From Psychrobacter sp. UBA5136 (GTDB taxonomy: Bacteria > Pseudomonadota > Gammaproteobacteria > Pseudomonadales > Moraxellaceae), in contig NZ_DHYG01000052.1 of the NCBI RefSeq assembly GCF_002414005.1, positions 25,194-89,193 of the forward strand: a stretch of DNA of 64,000 nucleotides. Direction: 5' to 3'. A program made the position numbers and the translations under genes. The notes under the pieces were generated by a model. That model was not told where the DNA came from. It made no database searches and saw only the letters and a list, made by a program, of their open reading frames with translations. Shown in pieces: positions 27,644 through 38,600 of the stretch. Numbering within the stretch: the first letter of the stretch is position 1; each line of letters begins with the position of its first letter.

Positions 27644-30600
27644 ATGACCGTTAAGCCATTCGCTCAAAGCCATCACGCCTCAAAGCTCGATAAACCTGAA
27701 CCTTTAAACACTAAATCTTTAAGCTCTGGGCTCATAAAGTCTGAGCAGGTAGACGCCGATCAATTACAGATAGGCGATACCGTTTATCATTTGGCCGATC
27801 ATACGCCAATGATGGTGCAATATCTGACCATGAAAGCCAACTATCCACAAGCATTATTGCTGTACCGGATGGGTGATTTTTATGAGTTATTTTTTGACGA
27901 TGCCAAGCGCGCGGCGCAGATACTCGATATTACCCTAACCCGCCGCGGTACTGATAAAGCGGGTAATACCATCGCCATGGCAGGCGTGCCCTTTCATGCG
28001 GCTGATAGCTATATGGCGCGGCTGATTGCGGCTGGGCAAACGGTGGTTGTCTGTGAGCAAATTGACGATTCAACCACTAGCAGCCCGTCCAATGCGCCTA
28101 CGATGGGTGAGAAGCAGAAAAAAGATAAAAGTAAATCGGCGGCAGGTAGCATTATGCGCCGTGAAGTGGTGAAAACCTTGACCGCTGGCACCATTACCGA
28201 TGATGCGCTCATTGCACCCAATCATACGCCAACCGTCGTTGCGATTGATATTGCGCTGCCAAAAGCTAATAGCAGTCAGCCGCTACAAGCTGCGATTAGC
28301 CAAATGGACTTGGCTGCTGGGACGTTAACTACGCAAACACTAAACGCCAGCTATAATAACAGTCATAACGATATCGAAGATTTGCAAACTCAAATGCTGA
28401 CGGTGCTGGCACGTTTTGCGCCAAGTGAATGTATCATTAGCGAAGCACTTACTGAAAAAACTGGTGAAAACTGGTCGTTGTGGCTACGGCAAAATCTCGA
28501 CTGTCCTATTATCGAAGTTGCGGCAAATGACTTTCACCGTCAACATGCCAATGAAACCCTTTGTCAACAGTTTGAGGTGCAACGCCTCGATGGGCTTGGT
28601 ATTAACGATGCCACGCTTAGTCAGTCTAGTTGTGCGGCGCTGATACACTATGCACGGCAGACGCAGCAGCGTCATATACCGCAACTTAATCAGCTAATCG
28701 TTGAATATAGCGACGATTATTTAATTATCGATGCCAACAGCCAGCAAAACCTTGAGCTATTTTCGCCAGTTAGCAGCAATGGCACGTCACTGATATCGGT
28801 GCTTAATCATTGCCAAACGCCGATGGGACGACGTTTGCTGGTTCAGCAAATGAAGCGCCCGCTGCGGCAACACGAGCGTATTAATCTACGTTTGGATGCG
28901 ATAGATAGGTTGCTAAATACGGACAATCAAACGATCTCAGCTGAACAAAATTTAGCAAGTAGCTCATTAGTCAGTGATTTACGCGAAACCTTACACACCA
29001 TCGGCGATATCGAGCGTATCACTAGCCGTATTGGTCTGATGAGCGCCAAACCGCGTGATTTGCGTAAATTGGCTGATGGCATTACAAGTAGCGCCCAGCT
29101 CAGCAATTTACTGACGGCAGCAGGTATCAGCCATGAGCAGGCAGGTCTGTTGCCCATGCTGATGCAGCAATTGCCCGATCAGCTACCTGCAGTACAATCC
29201 GTCGCCGAGCTGATTGAACGCGCTATTATCTTAGAGCCGCCCGCCCATATCCGTGATGGCGGCATGCTTGCGGCAGGCTTTGATGCAGAATTTGATCGCT
29301 TAACGCATCTGCATGACAATATCCAAGTAACTTTGGATGAGATGGCTGAGCGCGCGCAGCAAGACTACCAATTACCCAGCCTAAAAGTGGGCTTTAATAA
29401 AGTCAGCGGCTTTTACTTTGAACTGCCCAAAATGCAAGCGAAAAACGCCCCTGCCCATTTTATCAGACGGCAAACGCTAAAAAGTAGCGAGCGCTTTATC
29501 ACCGACGAGCTAAAAGAAGTCGAAACTGAATACCTAAGTGCACAAAGCCTAGCGTTAGCTCGTGAAAAACAGTTATATCACGAGCTCTTGACCACATTAG
29601 GTAGCCATTTAGCCGAACTGCAACAACTTAGCGCTGCTATCGCGCAAATAGATGTCCTTAGTAATTGGGCACATCTGGCGACAACTTACCATTGGCAACG
29701 ACCAGTCATGGGTAACGGCTCAAAAAATGGCAGTTATTCGAAAAATGGTAGCCAAACCAATATTGATATTAAACAAGGTCGTCATGTCGTCGTTGAAGCG
29801 GCGTTAAATCCAACCCATACGAGCAATATCGTCAATCAAAGCAGTACGAAACCTAGTAGCCATTTTGTTGCCAATGACTGCACGCTCGGCAGCGAGGGTC
29901 ATCCTGAGCGTCTGCTGATGATTACTGGCCCCAATATGGGCGGTAAATCGACCTATATGCGCCAAACTGCACTGATTGTCCTACTTGCCCATTGCGGCAG
30001 CTTTGTCCCTGCAGCGAGCGCACATATCGGTGATATCGACCGTATTTTTACCCGTATTGGCTCAGCCGATGACTTGGCAGGCGGTAAATCTACCTTTATG
30101 GTTGAGATGATTGAAACCGCCAATATCCTTAACCAAGCGACCAATAAGTCACTGGTGCTGATGGATGAAGTCGGCCGCGGCACGGCAACGACAGACGGAT
30201 TAGCAATCGCCCATGCTTGTGTCAACAGGCTGGTCGAAATTGGCTGCCTGACATTATTTGCCACCCATTACTTTGAGCTGACGCAATTGGTCAACCGTAC
30301 TGCCAACCAACACGCTAGCCATCATGCCAACCAACACGCCAGCATCCGCAATGTACATGTCGCTGCCAGTGAAGTCGATGGTCAACTGCTGTTACTGCAC
30401 CAAATCAAAGATGGCGCGGCAAGCTCCAGCTTTGGACTTCATGTCGCAAAAATGGCCGGTATTCCGTTGCAGGTGCTAAATGATGCCAAGCGGTATTTAG
30501 TAGATAATTTAAAAACTGAGAGCGCGAAAACCATTGATGATAAAAGTGAATTAGCTAAGTCAGTAAAGGATAAAAGCTTGCAAACTGGTGACAATGACAT

Positions 30601-30772
30601 AGAAAAAGAAAATATAAATAGTATGCAAAATAATCAAAACACAGCTGGCATTCCACAGCAAAATCAATTATTTAGCTTGCAAGATGAACTGGCCGCAATT
30701 AATCCTGACAACCTCACGCCAAAGCAAGCGCATGACTTACTTTATCATTTAAAGCAAATCATCAGTCAGTAA
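27644..30772 (+). CDS. mutS: DNA mismatch repair protein MutS
   Basis: It recognises mismatches and starts methyl-directed repair. After about 60 extra N-terminal residues comes the mismatch-binding domain with RMGDFYELFFDDA (Phe-Tyr-Glu wedge). The ATPase domain holds GPNMGGKSTYMRQ (Walker A, near residue 765), the LVLMDEVGRGT Walker B and the ATHYFELTQL His-switch. At 1042 residues it exceeds the usual 850-880; the extra length is in low-complexity insertions (KQKKDKSKS, NGSKNGSYSKNGS, ANQHASHHANQHAS) and the C-terminal linker. fdxA follows. Confidence 0.96.
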   Translation: MTVKPFAQSHHASKLDKPEPLNTKSLSSGLIKSEQVDADQLQIGDTVYHLADHTPMMVQYLTMKANYPQALLLYRMGDFYELFFDDAKRAAQILDITLTRRGTDKAGNTIAMAGVPFHAADSYMARLIAAGQTVVVCEQIDDSTTSSPSNAPTMGEKQKKDKSKSAAGSIMRREVVKTLTAGTITDDALIAPNHTPTVVAIDIALPKANSSQPLQAAISQMDLAAGTLTTQTLNASYNNSHNDIEDLQTQMLTVLARFAPSECIISEALTEKTGENWSLWLRQNLDCPIIEVAANDFHRQHANETLCQQFEVQRLDGLGINDATLSQSSCAALIHYARQTQQRHIPQLNQLIVEYSDDYLIIDANSQQNLELFSPVSSNGTSLISVLNHCQTPMGRRLLVQQMKRPLRQHERINLRLDAIDRLLNTDNQTISAEQNLASSSLVSDLRETLHTIGDIERITSRIGLMSAKPRDLRKLADGITSSAQLSNLLTAAGISHEQAGLLPMLMQQLPDQLPAVQSVAELIERAIILEPPAHIRDGGMLAAGFDAEFDRLTHLHDNIQVTLDEMAERAQQDYQLPSLKVGFNKVSGFYFELPKMQAKNAPAHFIRRQTLKSSERFITDELKEVETEYLSAQSLALAREKQLYHELLTTLGSHLAELQQLSAAIAQIDVLSNWAHLATTYHWQRPVMGNGSKNGSYSKNGSQTNIDIKQGRHVVVEAALNPTHTSNIVNQSSTKPSSHFVANDCTLGSEGHPERLLMITGPNMGGKSTYMRQTALIVLLAHCGSFVPAASAHIGDIDRIFTRIGSADDLAGGKSTFMVEMIETANILNQATNKSLVLMDEVGRGTATTDGLAIAHACVNRLVEIGCLTLFATHYFELTQLVNRTANQHASHHANQHASIRNVHVAASEVDGQLLLLHQIKDGAASSSFGLHVAKMAGIPLQVLNDAKRYLVDNLKTESAKTIDDKSELAKSVKDKSLQTGDNDIEKENINSMQNNQNTAGIPQQNQLFSLQDELAAINPDNLTPKQAHDLLYHLKQIISQ

Positions 30773-30877
30773 AGGGATTTGTCAAATAGGGGTAAAAGCG
30801 CTAAAATATGCTTTATTTTACAGCTATTGTACTTACCATTGTATATAGCCTCAAACCAATAACAGGTAGACATCACT

Positions 30878-31201
30878 ATGACCTTTGTCGTTACAGATAA
30901 CTGCATTCTTTGCAAATACACCGACTGTGTGGAAGTCTGTCCTGTGGACTGCTTTTATGAAGGCCCAAACTTCCTCGCCATCGATCCAGATGAGTGCATC
31001 GACTGCGCACTATGCGAACCTGAATGCCCCGCCAATGCTATCTTCTCAGAAGATGAAGTGCCAAAAGGGCAGGAAGTCTTTATTCAGCTCAATGAAGAGC
31101 TGGCACAAAAATGGCCAAACATCACAGAGATGAAAGGCTCGCTGCCAGAAGCGGCTAAGTGGGATGGTGTGGAAGGCAAGATTCAGTATTTAGAGAAGTA
31201 G
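30878..31201 (+). CDS. fdxA: 7Fe ferredoxin FdxA
   Basis: A 107-residue ferredoxin with a [3Fe-4S] site from the N-terminal CILCKYTDCVEVCPVDCF and a [4Fe-4S] site from ECIDCALCEPECPANAI, the pattern of Pseudomonas/Azotobacter FdI-type FdxA. Soluble cytoplasmic electron carrier. It lies directly after mutS on the same strand, a neighbourhood conserved in several gammaproteobacteria; its partner reaction is not evident. Confidence 0.95.
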   Translation: MTFVVTDNCILCKYTDCVEVCPVDCFYEGPNFLAIDPDECIDCALCEPECPANAIFSEDEVPKGQEVFIQLNEELAQKWPNITEMKGSLPEAAKWDGVEGKIQYLEK

Positions 31202-31235
31202 TTCGTAAATCACTATTTGTTTAGATTATTAAAAT

Positions 31236-31267
31236 AAAGGCTGTGACTTTTAGCACAGCCTTTTTTT
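31236..31267 (+). terminator. Intrinsic terminator after fdxA
   Basis: AAAGGCTGTG and CACAGCCTTT stem with seven T residues. Confidence 0.88.
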
Positions 31268-31391
31268 ATGGCTGTTTTACTACCAAGCTAGTTTTGATAG
31301 AGATGAACATTCTTTGAAAACATACTTTATAGTCTCAATAACATTATAATATAAATCCCATATTTTTCGCTAAAAATAAAGAGTATAGAAA

Positions 31392-33287
31392 ATGGCAATA
31401 ATATCTAAAGAACGTGCTTTTACTTTGGAAAAGCTAAAAAGCATCAAATCTTTAGATATTGCTTATATTTTCCTAATTCTTACTTTAATATTGCCTTTCT
31501 TTTTATTTAAGCGAGCCGCACCGCAAGCTGCTTTTTATTCAGAGTTGACGGGCGTTATTTGTATAGCAATGTTTTTGCTATTTGCTTGTTTTGGCATTAA
31601 GCATTTTTTAATTTTCAATCGATTAACACTATATCTAACAGCTATAGCAAGTTATCTTATTGTTGATATATTTATCAATGAGCCAGTATACCCTTCGGTA
31701 CAATTGCTATATATCGGCTCGTTGCTACTCAGTGGCTTAGTTTCTATTATCATTAGTAGCCTATGTTATGAACAAGGCTACAAAAAAATACTAACTATGG
31801 TTTGTTACGGATTAATGATTGGCGCTGTATCGCAAGATATCGTTGTTATCCTGCAAACCCTACATCAAGATTGGACAGGAGGCTGGATAAACTATATCAA
31901 ACCTGGTCAAGCCTATTCAGGAAATATAGGTCAGCGTAATCTTTTGGCTCATTACTTGTCTTGGGGTATTTTAGCTAGCGCTTATCTCGTTCATCAAAAG
32001 AAGCTAGTTAATGTTACGGGTTGGACAGTAATAATTTTTCAGGCGGCTATTCTAGGTGCTGTCAACTCTAAAACACTCATCCTGTATATGTTAGTGATTT
32101 TAACACTGCTCATTATCGCCAAATTGTGGCAAAAGCAGCTACCACAATCGATCATCAAGACAATGGCGATTACTGTAGCATTGGTATTTATCTTTCAAGC
32201 TATTACACTGCCGATCATAAGCAGTCTGCAAGATAATTTAGCAATCAATATAAGTAGTATTGAACGCTTAACGAATAACCCAGAATATAATTCTAGATTG
32301 ACTGAGTGGCATAAAGCATGGTTGATATTTTTGGAAAACCCTTGGTTTGGTAGTGGCTGGGGTAGCTATACTTATCAAGGGTTTATGATATCTCTAGACC
32401 CTCGTTTCGCTGGTAATATGTCAGGTAGCGGCATCTTTACCCATTCGCATAATATTGTACTAAATTTATTAGCGGAAACAGGTATTGTTGGTACAGGGGT
32501 CATTCTAGGCGGCTTTGCTTACTTTCTTAAGCCATTATCGAGCAGAAGTTGGCAAGTTGAAACGGTAGTCGTATTGGCTATGGTAATAGTAACTGCTATT
32601 CATAGCTTGCTAGAATTTCCGCTATGGTACGCACACTTTTTTTTAGTATTCGTGATTTTATTGTCTATCTTACTCACTACTAGTCACTCAAATCTACCTC
32701 TAACAAAAGCAAATAAGATAAATAATGATAAAATAAAGCGCTATAGCATAAAAGCGATGATAGTTATTTGCTCATTTTGCTATTTATTGGTAGCAGTGCA
32801 ATTGTATTTTTTATATTGGCAGATGCAGAGCTATCAACATGGGCTTGATAATAGTGAACAGCAGCGAATGATTACTGCAAAAAAGATAATAGATATTGGC
32901 AAGCAGCAACCATTAATGAGTTTCTATAGTGATGTTCAAGCGTTGAGGGGAATTATAGGAATATCAGCTGACAAGTTACCTAATGAATTTGATTCATCGT
33001 TATATAAAACTGCTCATTATTGGCCTGACAAAATAACGAGCTTTTATTATCTAATGACACAGTGTGATGCTAAGGGAGCGTGGAACGCCAGTGACTGGCT
33101 TTATTACAAGCAACTCAATAACTACTATCCAGATAATGTGGATACTTACAGTATTTTACTGTCTATGACGACTGGATGTACGCAAGTATCTGATGTTATA
33201 TATAGGCAGTGCAAAGAAAATAAAAATAAAAGCAATGTAACATCTGTGTGCGCACTAGAATCATCAAAAGTTGCCCTAGAAGAATAA
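31392..33287 (+). CDS. O-antigen ligase/PglL-type pilin O-oligosaccharyltransferase
   Basis: A 631-residue membrane protein with about a dozen hydrophobic segments and a large periplasmic loop in the Wzy_C/WaaL fold (GNIGQRNLLAHYLSWGI, WFGSGWGSYTYQGF, THSHNIVLNLLAETGIVGTG). The His in the last motif is characteristic of PglL/TfpO enzymes that move a lipid-linked glycan onto pilin in the periplasm. A soluble C-terminal tail follows TM12. Its stop is four bases from the convergent pilin gene stop, which supports a pilin-specific role. Alternative: a general O-antigen polymerase. Confidence 0.82.
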   Translation: MAIISKERAFTLEKLKSIKSLDIAYIFLILTLILPFFLFKRAAPQAAFYSELTGVICIAMFLLFACFGIKHFLIFNRLTLYLTAIASYLIVDIFINEPVYPSVQLLYIGSLLLSGLVSIIISSLCYEQGYKKILTMVCYGLMIGAVSQDIVVILQTLHQDWTGGWINYIKPGQAYSGNIGQRNLLAHYLSWGILASAYLVHQKKLVNVTGWTVIIFQAAILGAVNSKTLILYMLVILTLLIIAKLWQKQLPQSIIKTMAITVALVFIFQAITLPIISSLQDNLAINISSIERLTNNPEYNSRLTEWHKAWLIFLENPWFGSGWGSYTYQGFMISLDPRFAGNMSGSGIFTHSHNIVLNLLAETGIVGTGVILGGFAYFLKPLSSRSWQVETVVVLAMVIVTAIHSLLEFPLWYAHFFLVFVILLSILLTTSHSNLPLTKANKINNDKIKRYSIKAMIVICSFCYLLVAVQLYFLYWQMQSYQHGLDNSEQQRMITAKKIIDIGKQQPLMSFYSDVQALRGIIGISADKLPNEFDSSLYKTAHYWPDKITSFYYLMTQCDAKGAWNASDWLYYKQLNNYYPDNVDTYSILLSMTTGCTQVSDVIYRQCKENKNKSNVTSVCALESSKVALEE

Positions 33288-33291
33288 CGGA

Positions 33292-33672
33292 CTAAGGCAA
33301 TACCTTGCAAGGGTTACCATTAGGGATATCACACTCGATTCGGGCATTAGAAGGCGCTTTAGCTACTGCTTCGATCTTTTGTTGGGTAACCGCTGTCCAA
33401 CCCCTCGCATCTGTAATCGATTGACAAGCACCTACTACAGGCGATATCGGTAACACACTGGCCTCAGGGTCATTAATAGCCAAATACACTTGACTACTAT
33501 AGCGCCTGACCTCTGATATACAAGCGCTACTCTGTGCATCTGCGACATAGAGGCGGTATGCAGGGATAGCAATAGCCGCTAAAACACCGATGATAGCGAC
33601 CACAATCATTAACTCTATTAAGTTAAATCCAGCTTGAACTGCGGACTTGTGCGTCGTATATCGTTGCATCAT
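33292..33672 (-). CDS. Type IV pilin-like protein (convergent with the ligase)
   Basis: A type IV prepilin with leader ending QAG and the methylated-N helix FNLIELMIVVAIIGVLAAIAIPAY; the +5 Glu is present. Its C-terminal domain carries two Cys pairs candidates (ACISEV, GACQS, ECDIP, PCKVLP). The start (33672 or 33669) is uncertain because the frame opens much further; these ATGs give a normal leader. Adjacent to the PglL-type enzyme, so a possible substrate. A second PilA-type gene lies upstream. Confidence 0.8.
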   Translation of the reverse strand: MMQRYTTHKSAVQAGFNLIELMIVVAIIGVLAAIAIPAYRLYVADAQSSACISEVRRYSSQVYLAINDPEASVLPISPVVGACQSITDARGWTAVTQQKIEAVAKAPSNARIECDIPNGNPCKVLP

Positions 33673-33891
33673 AATCACAAAGGTAGTGGATAGTAACCTC
33701 ATCTTGCACACACTATGCCATTGCCCTTTTTTGTCTGTATTCAAGTTATACCAAACCCAAAAAAATACGATTAGCTGTGTCAAACTCGCTTAGTCTACTT
33801 AATAGTACTTGCACTTTTTTTCCTTGCTACTCAAGTTTTTGGGAATGGTATTAATTTAATGACTTCAGCCTTTATAATAACTTATTCAAAT

Positions 33892-33924
33892 AAAAAAAAG
33901 CCAAACATAATGTTTGGCTTTTTT
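33892..33924. terminator. Terminator downstream of pilA
   Basis: AAAGCCAAAC and GTTTGGCTTT hairpin with long A and T runs; it ends the pilA transcript on the minus strand. Confidence 0.85.
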
Positions 33925-33948
33925 CATTTTAATGATTCGATCCTACTA

Positions 33949-34317
33949 CTATTTAGTATCAACCAGTTCACATTTACCTGTAGCAAGTACGCACTGAGCG
34001 AACTTATGCTCTCCCTTCTCGATTGCAGCATAGACCGTATCACCTGCAGCATAAGGCGTATCTTCAGTTTCCTCAATCGTACAGTTTCCTGTATTAAAAT
34101 TCTTAGCTTCTGGTGCAGAAACTGCATCAGTTGGAGAAGGATCATTCAGATGGAGATTAACCTGGTTAGCATAGTTTTTAGTCGTAGCCAAACATTGAGA
34201 ATCAACAGAGCGTGCAGTATAGTTCTGATACGCAGGGATAGCAATCGCAGCTAGAATACCGATAATAGCAACCACGATCATTAGTTCGATTAAGGTAAAA
34301 CCTTTTTGAGCGTTCAT
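33949..34317 (-). CDS. pilA: Type IV major pilin PilA
   Basis: A prepilin of 122 residues with leader MNAQKG and the N-terminal helix FTLIELMIVVAIIGILAAIAIPAYQNYTARS. A disulphide-closed C-terminal loop is likely from the Cys pair in AQCVLATGKCELVDTK; another pair lies in CLATTK and NCTIEE. AAAGGA lies upstream of ATG 34317. It has its own sigma-54-like promoter at 34401-34417 and terminator, as expected for the highly expressed major pilin. It is slightly shorter than typical pilins (140-160). Confidence 0.85.
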   Translation of the reverse strand: MNAQKGFTLIELMIVVAIIGILAAIAIPAYQNYTARSVDSQCLATTKNYANQVNLHLNDPSPTDAVSAPEAKNFNTGNCTIEETEDTPYAAGDTVYAAIEKGEHKFAQCVLATGKCELVDTK

Positions 34318-34340
34318 AGACTTGTCCTTTAGGATCATAT

Positions 34341-34366
34341 GGCAGTAGATTACTTATCTTACTGCC
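34341..34366 (-). promoter_or_regulatory. Hairpin in the pilA 5' leader
   Basis: GGCAGTA and TACTGCC pair about 24 bases upstream of the pilA start codon, within the predicted mRNA leader. Could affect mRNA stability; function not known. Confidence 0.4.
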
Positions 34367-34400
34367 AGTTATAAATAGAATTTCTTTCTTAATTTAAATG

Positions 34401-34417
34401 TTGCATATAATGTGCCA
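34401..34417 (-). promoter_or_regulatory. Sigma-54-type promoter of pilA
   Basis: On the minus strand TGGCAC-N5-ATGCA lies about 84 bases before the pilA start, one base away from the -24/-12 consensus (TGGCAC-N5-TTGCA). PilA of related bacteria is commonly transcribed by RpoN with PilR. This is the only such site I recognised in the pilus block. Confidence 0.65.
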
Positions 34418-34615
34418 AATTTATAATTATAGCTACTTTATAGCATTATTCATCGATCTAGAAATATTATCTATGATTTTTTAGCTTTATTCTTAAGTTA
34501 AAAACTCTAAATCTTTCGCTTTGCTACTTTCAAATTACTGAAATTGTCTCATTAATTTTATTTAACAGAAAATTGTAACTTCTAACTGACAATTTTTGTC
34601 ACTTGATAGAATGAT

Positions 34616-35041
34616 TTATCTCCATTCATCGCCAGTACCGCATGCGGAATCTCGGCATCTAAAACCCTGATGATTAAGCGTGAGCGTACCGTCACTCGCC
34701 ATTCGTGAGCCTGATTTGGGTTCAGCGCGGATTTCCCATTGAGAGGTTAGCGGATTTGGGGAAAAAGTGACCTCATATAGCGGCTTGTCTGCTGGATAGT
34801 CGCCGCCAAGGCCAGTTAATAGATCATTGCTATAACGACCTTGTGCCAATTTTCGGCTCTCAATTTGGCTCGCGATATTTTGCATCTCGCTCATCATGTC
34901 TGCACGTATGCCTTTTTCCAGATAACCTTGATAGCTTGGGTAAGCGATAGCCGCGAGAATACCGAGGATAGCAACCACAATCATCAGCTCTATTAAAGTA
35001 AAGCCTTGCTCATCATTTGCTTCTATACAATTTTTTTTCAT
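34616..35041 (-). CDS. pilE: PilE-type minor pilin
   Basis: A 141-residue prepilin with leader ending EQG, the mature helix FTLIELMIVVAILGILAAIAYPSYQ, and C-terminal half with two cysteines (CRDSAC) like ComP/PilE minor pilins. The ATG at 35041 is chosen; an ATG at 35050 is also in frame. It lies last in the minor-pilin cluster, three bases from the end of the preceding gene. Confidence 0.85.
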   Translation of the reverse strand: MKKNCIEANDEQGFTLIELMIVVAILGILAAIAYPSYQGYLEKGIRADMMSEMQNIASQIESRKLAQGRYSNDLLTGLGGDYPADKPLYEVTFSPNPLTSQWEIRAEPKSGSRMASDGTLTLNHQGFRCRDSACGTGDEWR

Positions 35042-35043
35042 GA

Positions 35044-35649
35044 TTACCATACCTGACCATCTTTACCACAGTCTACTGACTTAACTGTAATAGTGTCCTT
35101 CGTCATGCATCTAACTCCGATACTAGTCAGCATGAGTTTATGAGCATTTTTAATATACCGATCAGTATTCGGTACTGCCACCATCTTCCATGTCCTTCCT
35201 GTGATGTTATCTACGCCTGACGCTGTTACTAAGCTCTTAGGCGTGCCACTCGTATCTCCATCGACCAAAGTAATACGATAGGTATAATCGTCACCACTAC
35301 CAGCAGGAACATTAATAATAGTGTCATCCGCGTCTGCATAACCGTACTCAGTATCGTCGCCGCTATCTACTGTTTTCGGTACAAAGCCTTTATAAGTTAA
35401 AGCCTTAGCGCGCCACTGTTCAAGCTCAACTTGTAAGCTAAGCATCTTTGCTTGTACCTCACGCTCCGCATTGATAATGACATAATGGCGATAGCTTGGG
35501 ATAGCGATTGCCGCTAAAACACCAATGATAAAAACGACTATCATGAGCTCAATCAAGGTAAAGCCTTGTTGTTGCCTGACGCTAGGGTGACCAGAACGCG
35601 GACACGGAAAGCCAGGGACACAACTCTGTCGCTCACTTTGCCTAATCAT
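35044..35649 (-). CDS. Minor pilin (PilE-like, longer)
   Basis: A 201-residue prepilin with a long 28-residue leader, mature helix FTLIELMIVVFIIGVLAAIAIPSYRHY and a C-terminal domain with CMTKD and DCGKDGQ. The ATG at 35649 overlaps the end of pilY1 by eight bases, so translation is probably coupled. Likely a structural minor pilin of the pilY1 operon; cannot be assigned a more precise symbol. Confidence 0.78.
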   Translation of the reverse strand: MIRQSERQSCVPGFPCPRSGHPSVRQQQGFTLIELMIVVFIIGVLAAIAIPSYRHYVIINAEREVQAKMLSLQVELEQWRAKALTYKGFVPKTVDSGDDTEYGYADADDTIINVPAGSGDDYTYRITLVDGDTSGTPKSLVTASGVDNITGRTWKMVAVPNTDRYIKNAHKLMLTSIGVRCMTKDTITVKSVDCGKDGQVW

Positions 35650-38600
35650 TTAAAGGATCCACCGTTTGCTCATACCAGCGAGTGTTAAACAACCGATAGC
35701 TTAAGCTGTTTACCTCGCCGCCCCCTGAGCCACTACCGCCTTTTCTATTAGGAACACTGACACCAAAGCAGCTACCCCCAGGGCATATGGTATCTAATCC
35801 TGGGCCCGTCGAGGTCAGCGGTCTGCCAGTGTCATAGTCTATTCTACTATCTTTATCTACCAACTCACTAAAGGTTTGTGTTCCCAATAAAACGCGAGTG
35901 GTCGGGTTTTTGGGATCAAAAGCGCCAAATGCCAACTCTTGAATGCCCTTTCCTACTCGTACAAATCCGCCTGTACCGTTGAGCGCCGTATCATTATCTG
36001 GTGCTTTTGTTTCGCAAATACCGTAAGGCAAGCAATACATCTGACGCTCAGAGCCTCCCACCACTTGAGCAGAACAGCCACTGACTTCATCGTATTTCAT
36101 CTCAGGACTATAGGCTGTCATATAATATACATCTCCAATGGCCAATCCATCGCCCATCGACTTGACGTTTTTTATATTACTAAAACCATCAAATAAGTTG
36201 AGTGGATAGCTCCAGCCTTGCTGGGTAGCAGCATTGGGACGCATAGACGCTCTTACCACTTCTTTGGATCCCATCGACGATTTATAGGGCAGCTCAGTTA
36301 AATCTGTTAAGGTGAGATCTTTAGTAATTATGGTTGCCGCTTCATCTTTACCATATAAGCTTTGTTTGGCTATATCACGGTCTATAATTCCAAACAACCG
36401 ATTGGACTCTTTTGCGGCATTATCCCGAAGTTTAGATAAAGGATTGCTTCTATCGCCTGATGCGATGTTCATTACCGCAAAGAGAACGCCTGAGTCTTTA
36501 TGAAAGCTGACTGAAGGCTGACCATAAAAGCGATACTGCAATCCTTTTGCCGCAAGTGCTTTAGAAGTTGTATCGCTTGAGCTATCCCCACTGGTATTTA
36601 ATACTCTAACCACACGACGCGTGAAGTTATTGATACTAGTACTACTGCTGACGGCTTGACCATTTCTCAGATCTACACGAAACACTTGACCGCCTAGATC
36701 ACCAAAGTATAGATGATCGATGAGTCCGTCATCATCACGATCTAATGTGGTAATCTTACTAACCACGCTGTGTTTCATTTCATCCACTTTGATATGCTTA
36801 CCGGAAACACCAGAAGAGCGACCAGAAATAGACCACAATATCGCGCCGGTTTTCGCATCAGCGATATAGACTGCGTTACCATCTGTTACTGGCTTATTTT
36901 TACATTCTGAAAATTTATTATCGGCACTATTAAGCTTAAAAGTAGGGTCTTCATAGCACTCATCATAGCCTCCACCGAATACGATGACGTCTTTAACGCT
37001 GCCTTTACCTGATCCTATTTTGACTTTTCCGGTAACCGGTTCGCTCCACGCCATCCCAAGGGCTTGGTAACCATTTGAAGTATTGTCAATACTAAATAGC
37101 ATTTTAGGATTATTAAGTTTAGTGACATCTATGCCGTACAAGCCTTTACCGCCTTGACGTAGGCCACCATAGACATACAGCTCCTCAGCAGTAATTTGAC
37201 CTGATGAGTTGGTACTGGTTCTGCTAAAGTCATATTTATAGCTGCCTTTTGTCGTCCACGGGGCATCAACCCCAAATACGGGAGCATTAGCAACGGTACT
37301 GCCCGGTTGCAGGGCTGCGATTTGATTTTGTAATATTGTCTTTGGTATAAAGGCCAGACTTTCTTGACCGGTCTGTGCCGATGCAATATGTAACGCACCC
37401 TCCATGGAGCCAAACATGACATAATCATCGCGACTGGCGTCGTCATTGGACACCATTCCTGCATCGTCATCTATCACGCCATCGTTGTCACTATCTTTAT
37501 CTGTCACATTGATATTGGCACCATAGCTTACTAGAGCGGGTCTTGAATGAATCACGCCGCCTAAAACTTTAATATCTCCTGGTGGATTGGCAATCAACTT
37601 TTCAAGCTCTTTTTGCACACCACGCGCAGAATTATTAATACGATCAGCTTCCGCTTGGGTAGCACTAACGTCATAGCCCAAAAAGCCAAGTAGATACAGC
37701 TTGGTTAATGTGGTATATGAATTATCAAGCTCATTAGCACCAAATCCAACCAATTTGCCATCAGTGACGCCAACCCTGACCAGTTTAGTCGAGCCATTGA
37801 TAGTACTCTCAACATAGACATTTCGAGTGGTATTGTTGGCTTTTTTGGGCGCGGTTAATTGTGCATAAAACCCACCTGCGGTAATTCTATCATTGACATT
37901 TACGGTCGCCCCAGCAGCATTGGTGATCGTCTCGTTCTCTTTACTCCAGATGTCCTGAGCATCAGGGTTGAGATCATCTGGAAAGCCGCCTTTATTGTCG
38001 CTATCGATATAGAGCCTTTTGCCGCCTTGACCAAATAGTGTGCCTTGCTCGACGTGATATTTTTTAAGATTACCAGGCCAGATGGCAATATCACTTCCTA
38101 CCTTAGGCTCCAGCATGGGCAAATAAGCATAGGGCTTGACGCTCAAACTGCTCAATGGGTCTTGAGGAACGGTGATGGTTCCTGCTGGAATACTGGGCAG
38201 ATCCATCTCTAAGTCCTGAATGACGGACAAAACACTACCGACGATGTCTTTGGTGTCTTTAGCAAAATAAAACCCACCCTGACCATAGCCACCGACATTA
38301 TCAAACTTGCCCGACTCCATGCCTAAGTTACAAGCATTTCGAGCATCAGGATTACTAATTGGTATCTTGTTACAATCATAATATTTTTTATTGTATTTAT
38401 AGGCTTTACCGTCACTATCTTTAAATTTATCAATCACGCGCTCAACTGAGATATAGTTATCAGGGTCATCAACAGCAGTAAAATCATAACCAAATCCCAC
38501 CATAGCGGTGGTGACTTGGCGCTGGGTACGAAGCTGGGTTGCAAACTCACCCATACACTTCCATTGGTCTCCGCTGTCATTACCCTCCAATAGTTCACTC

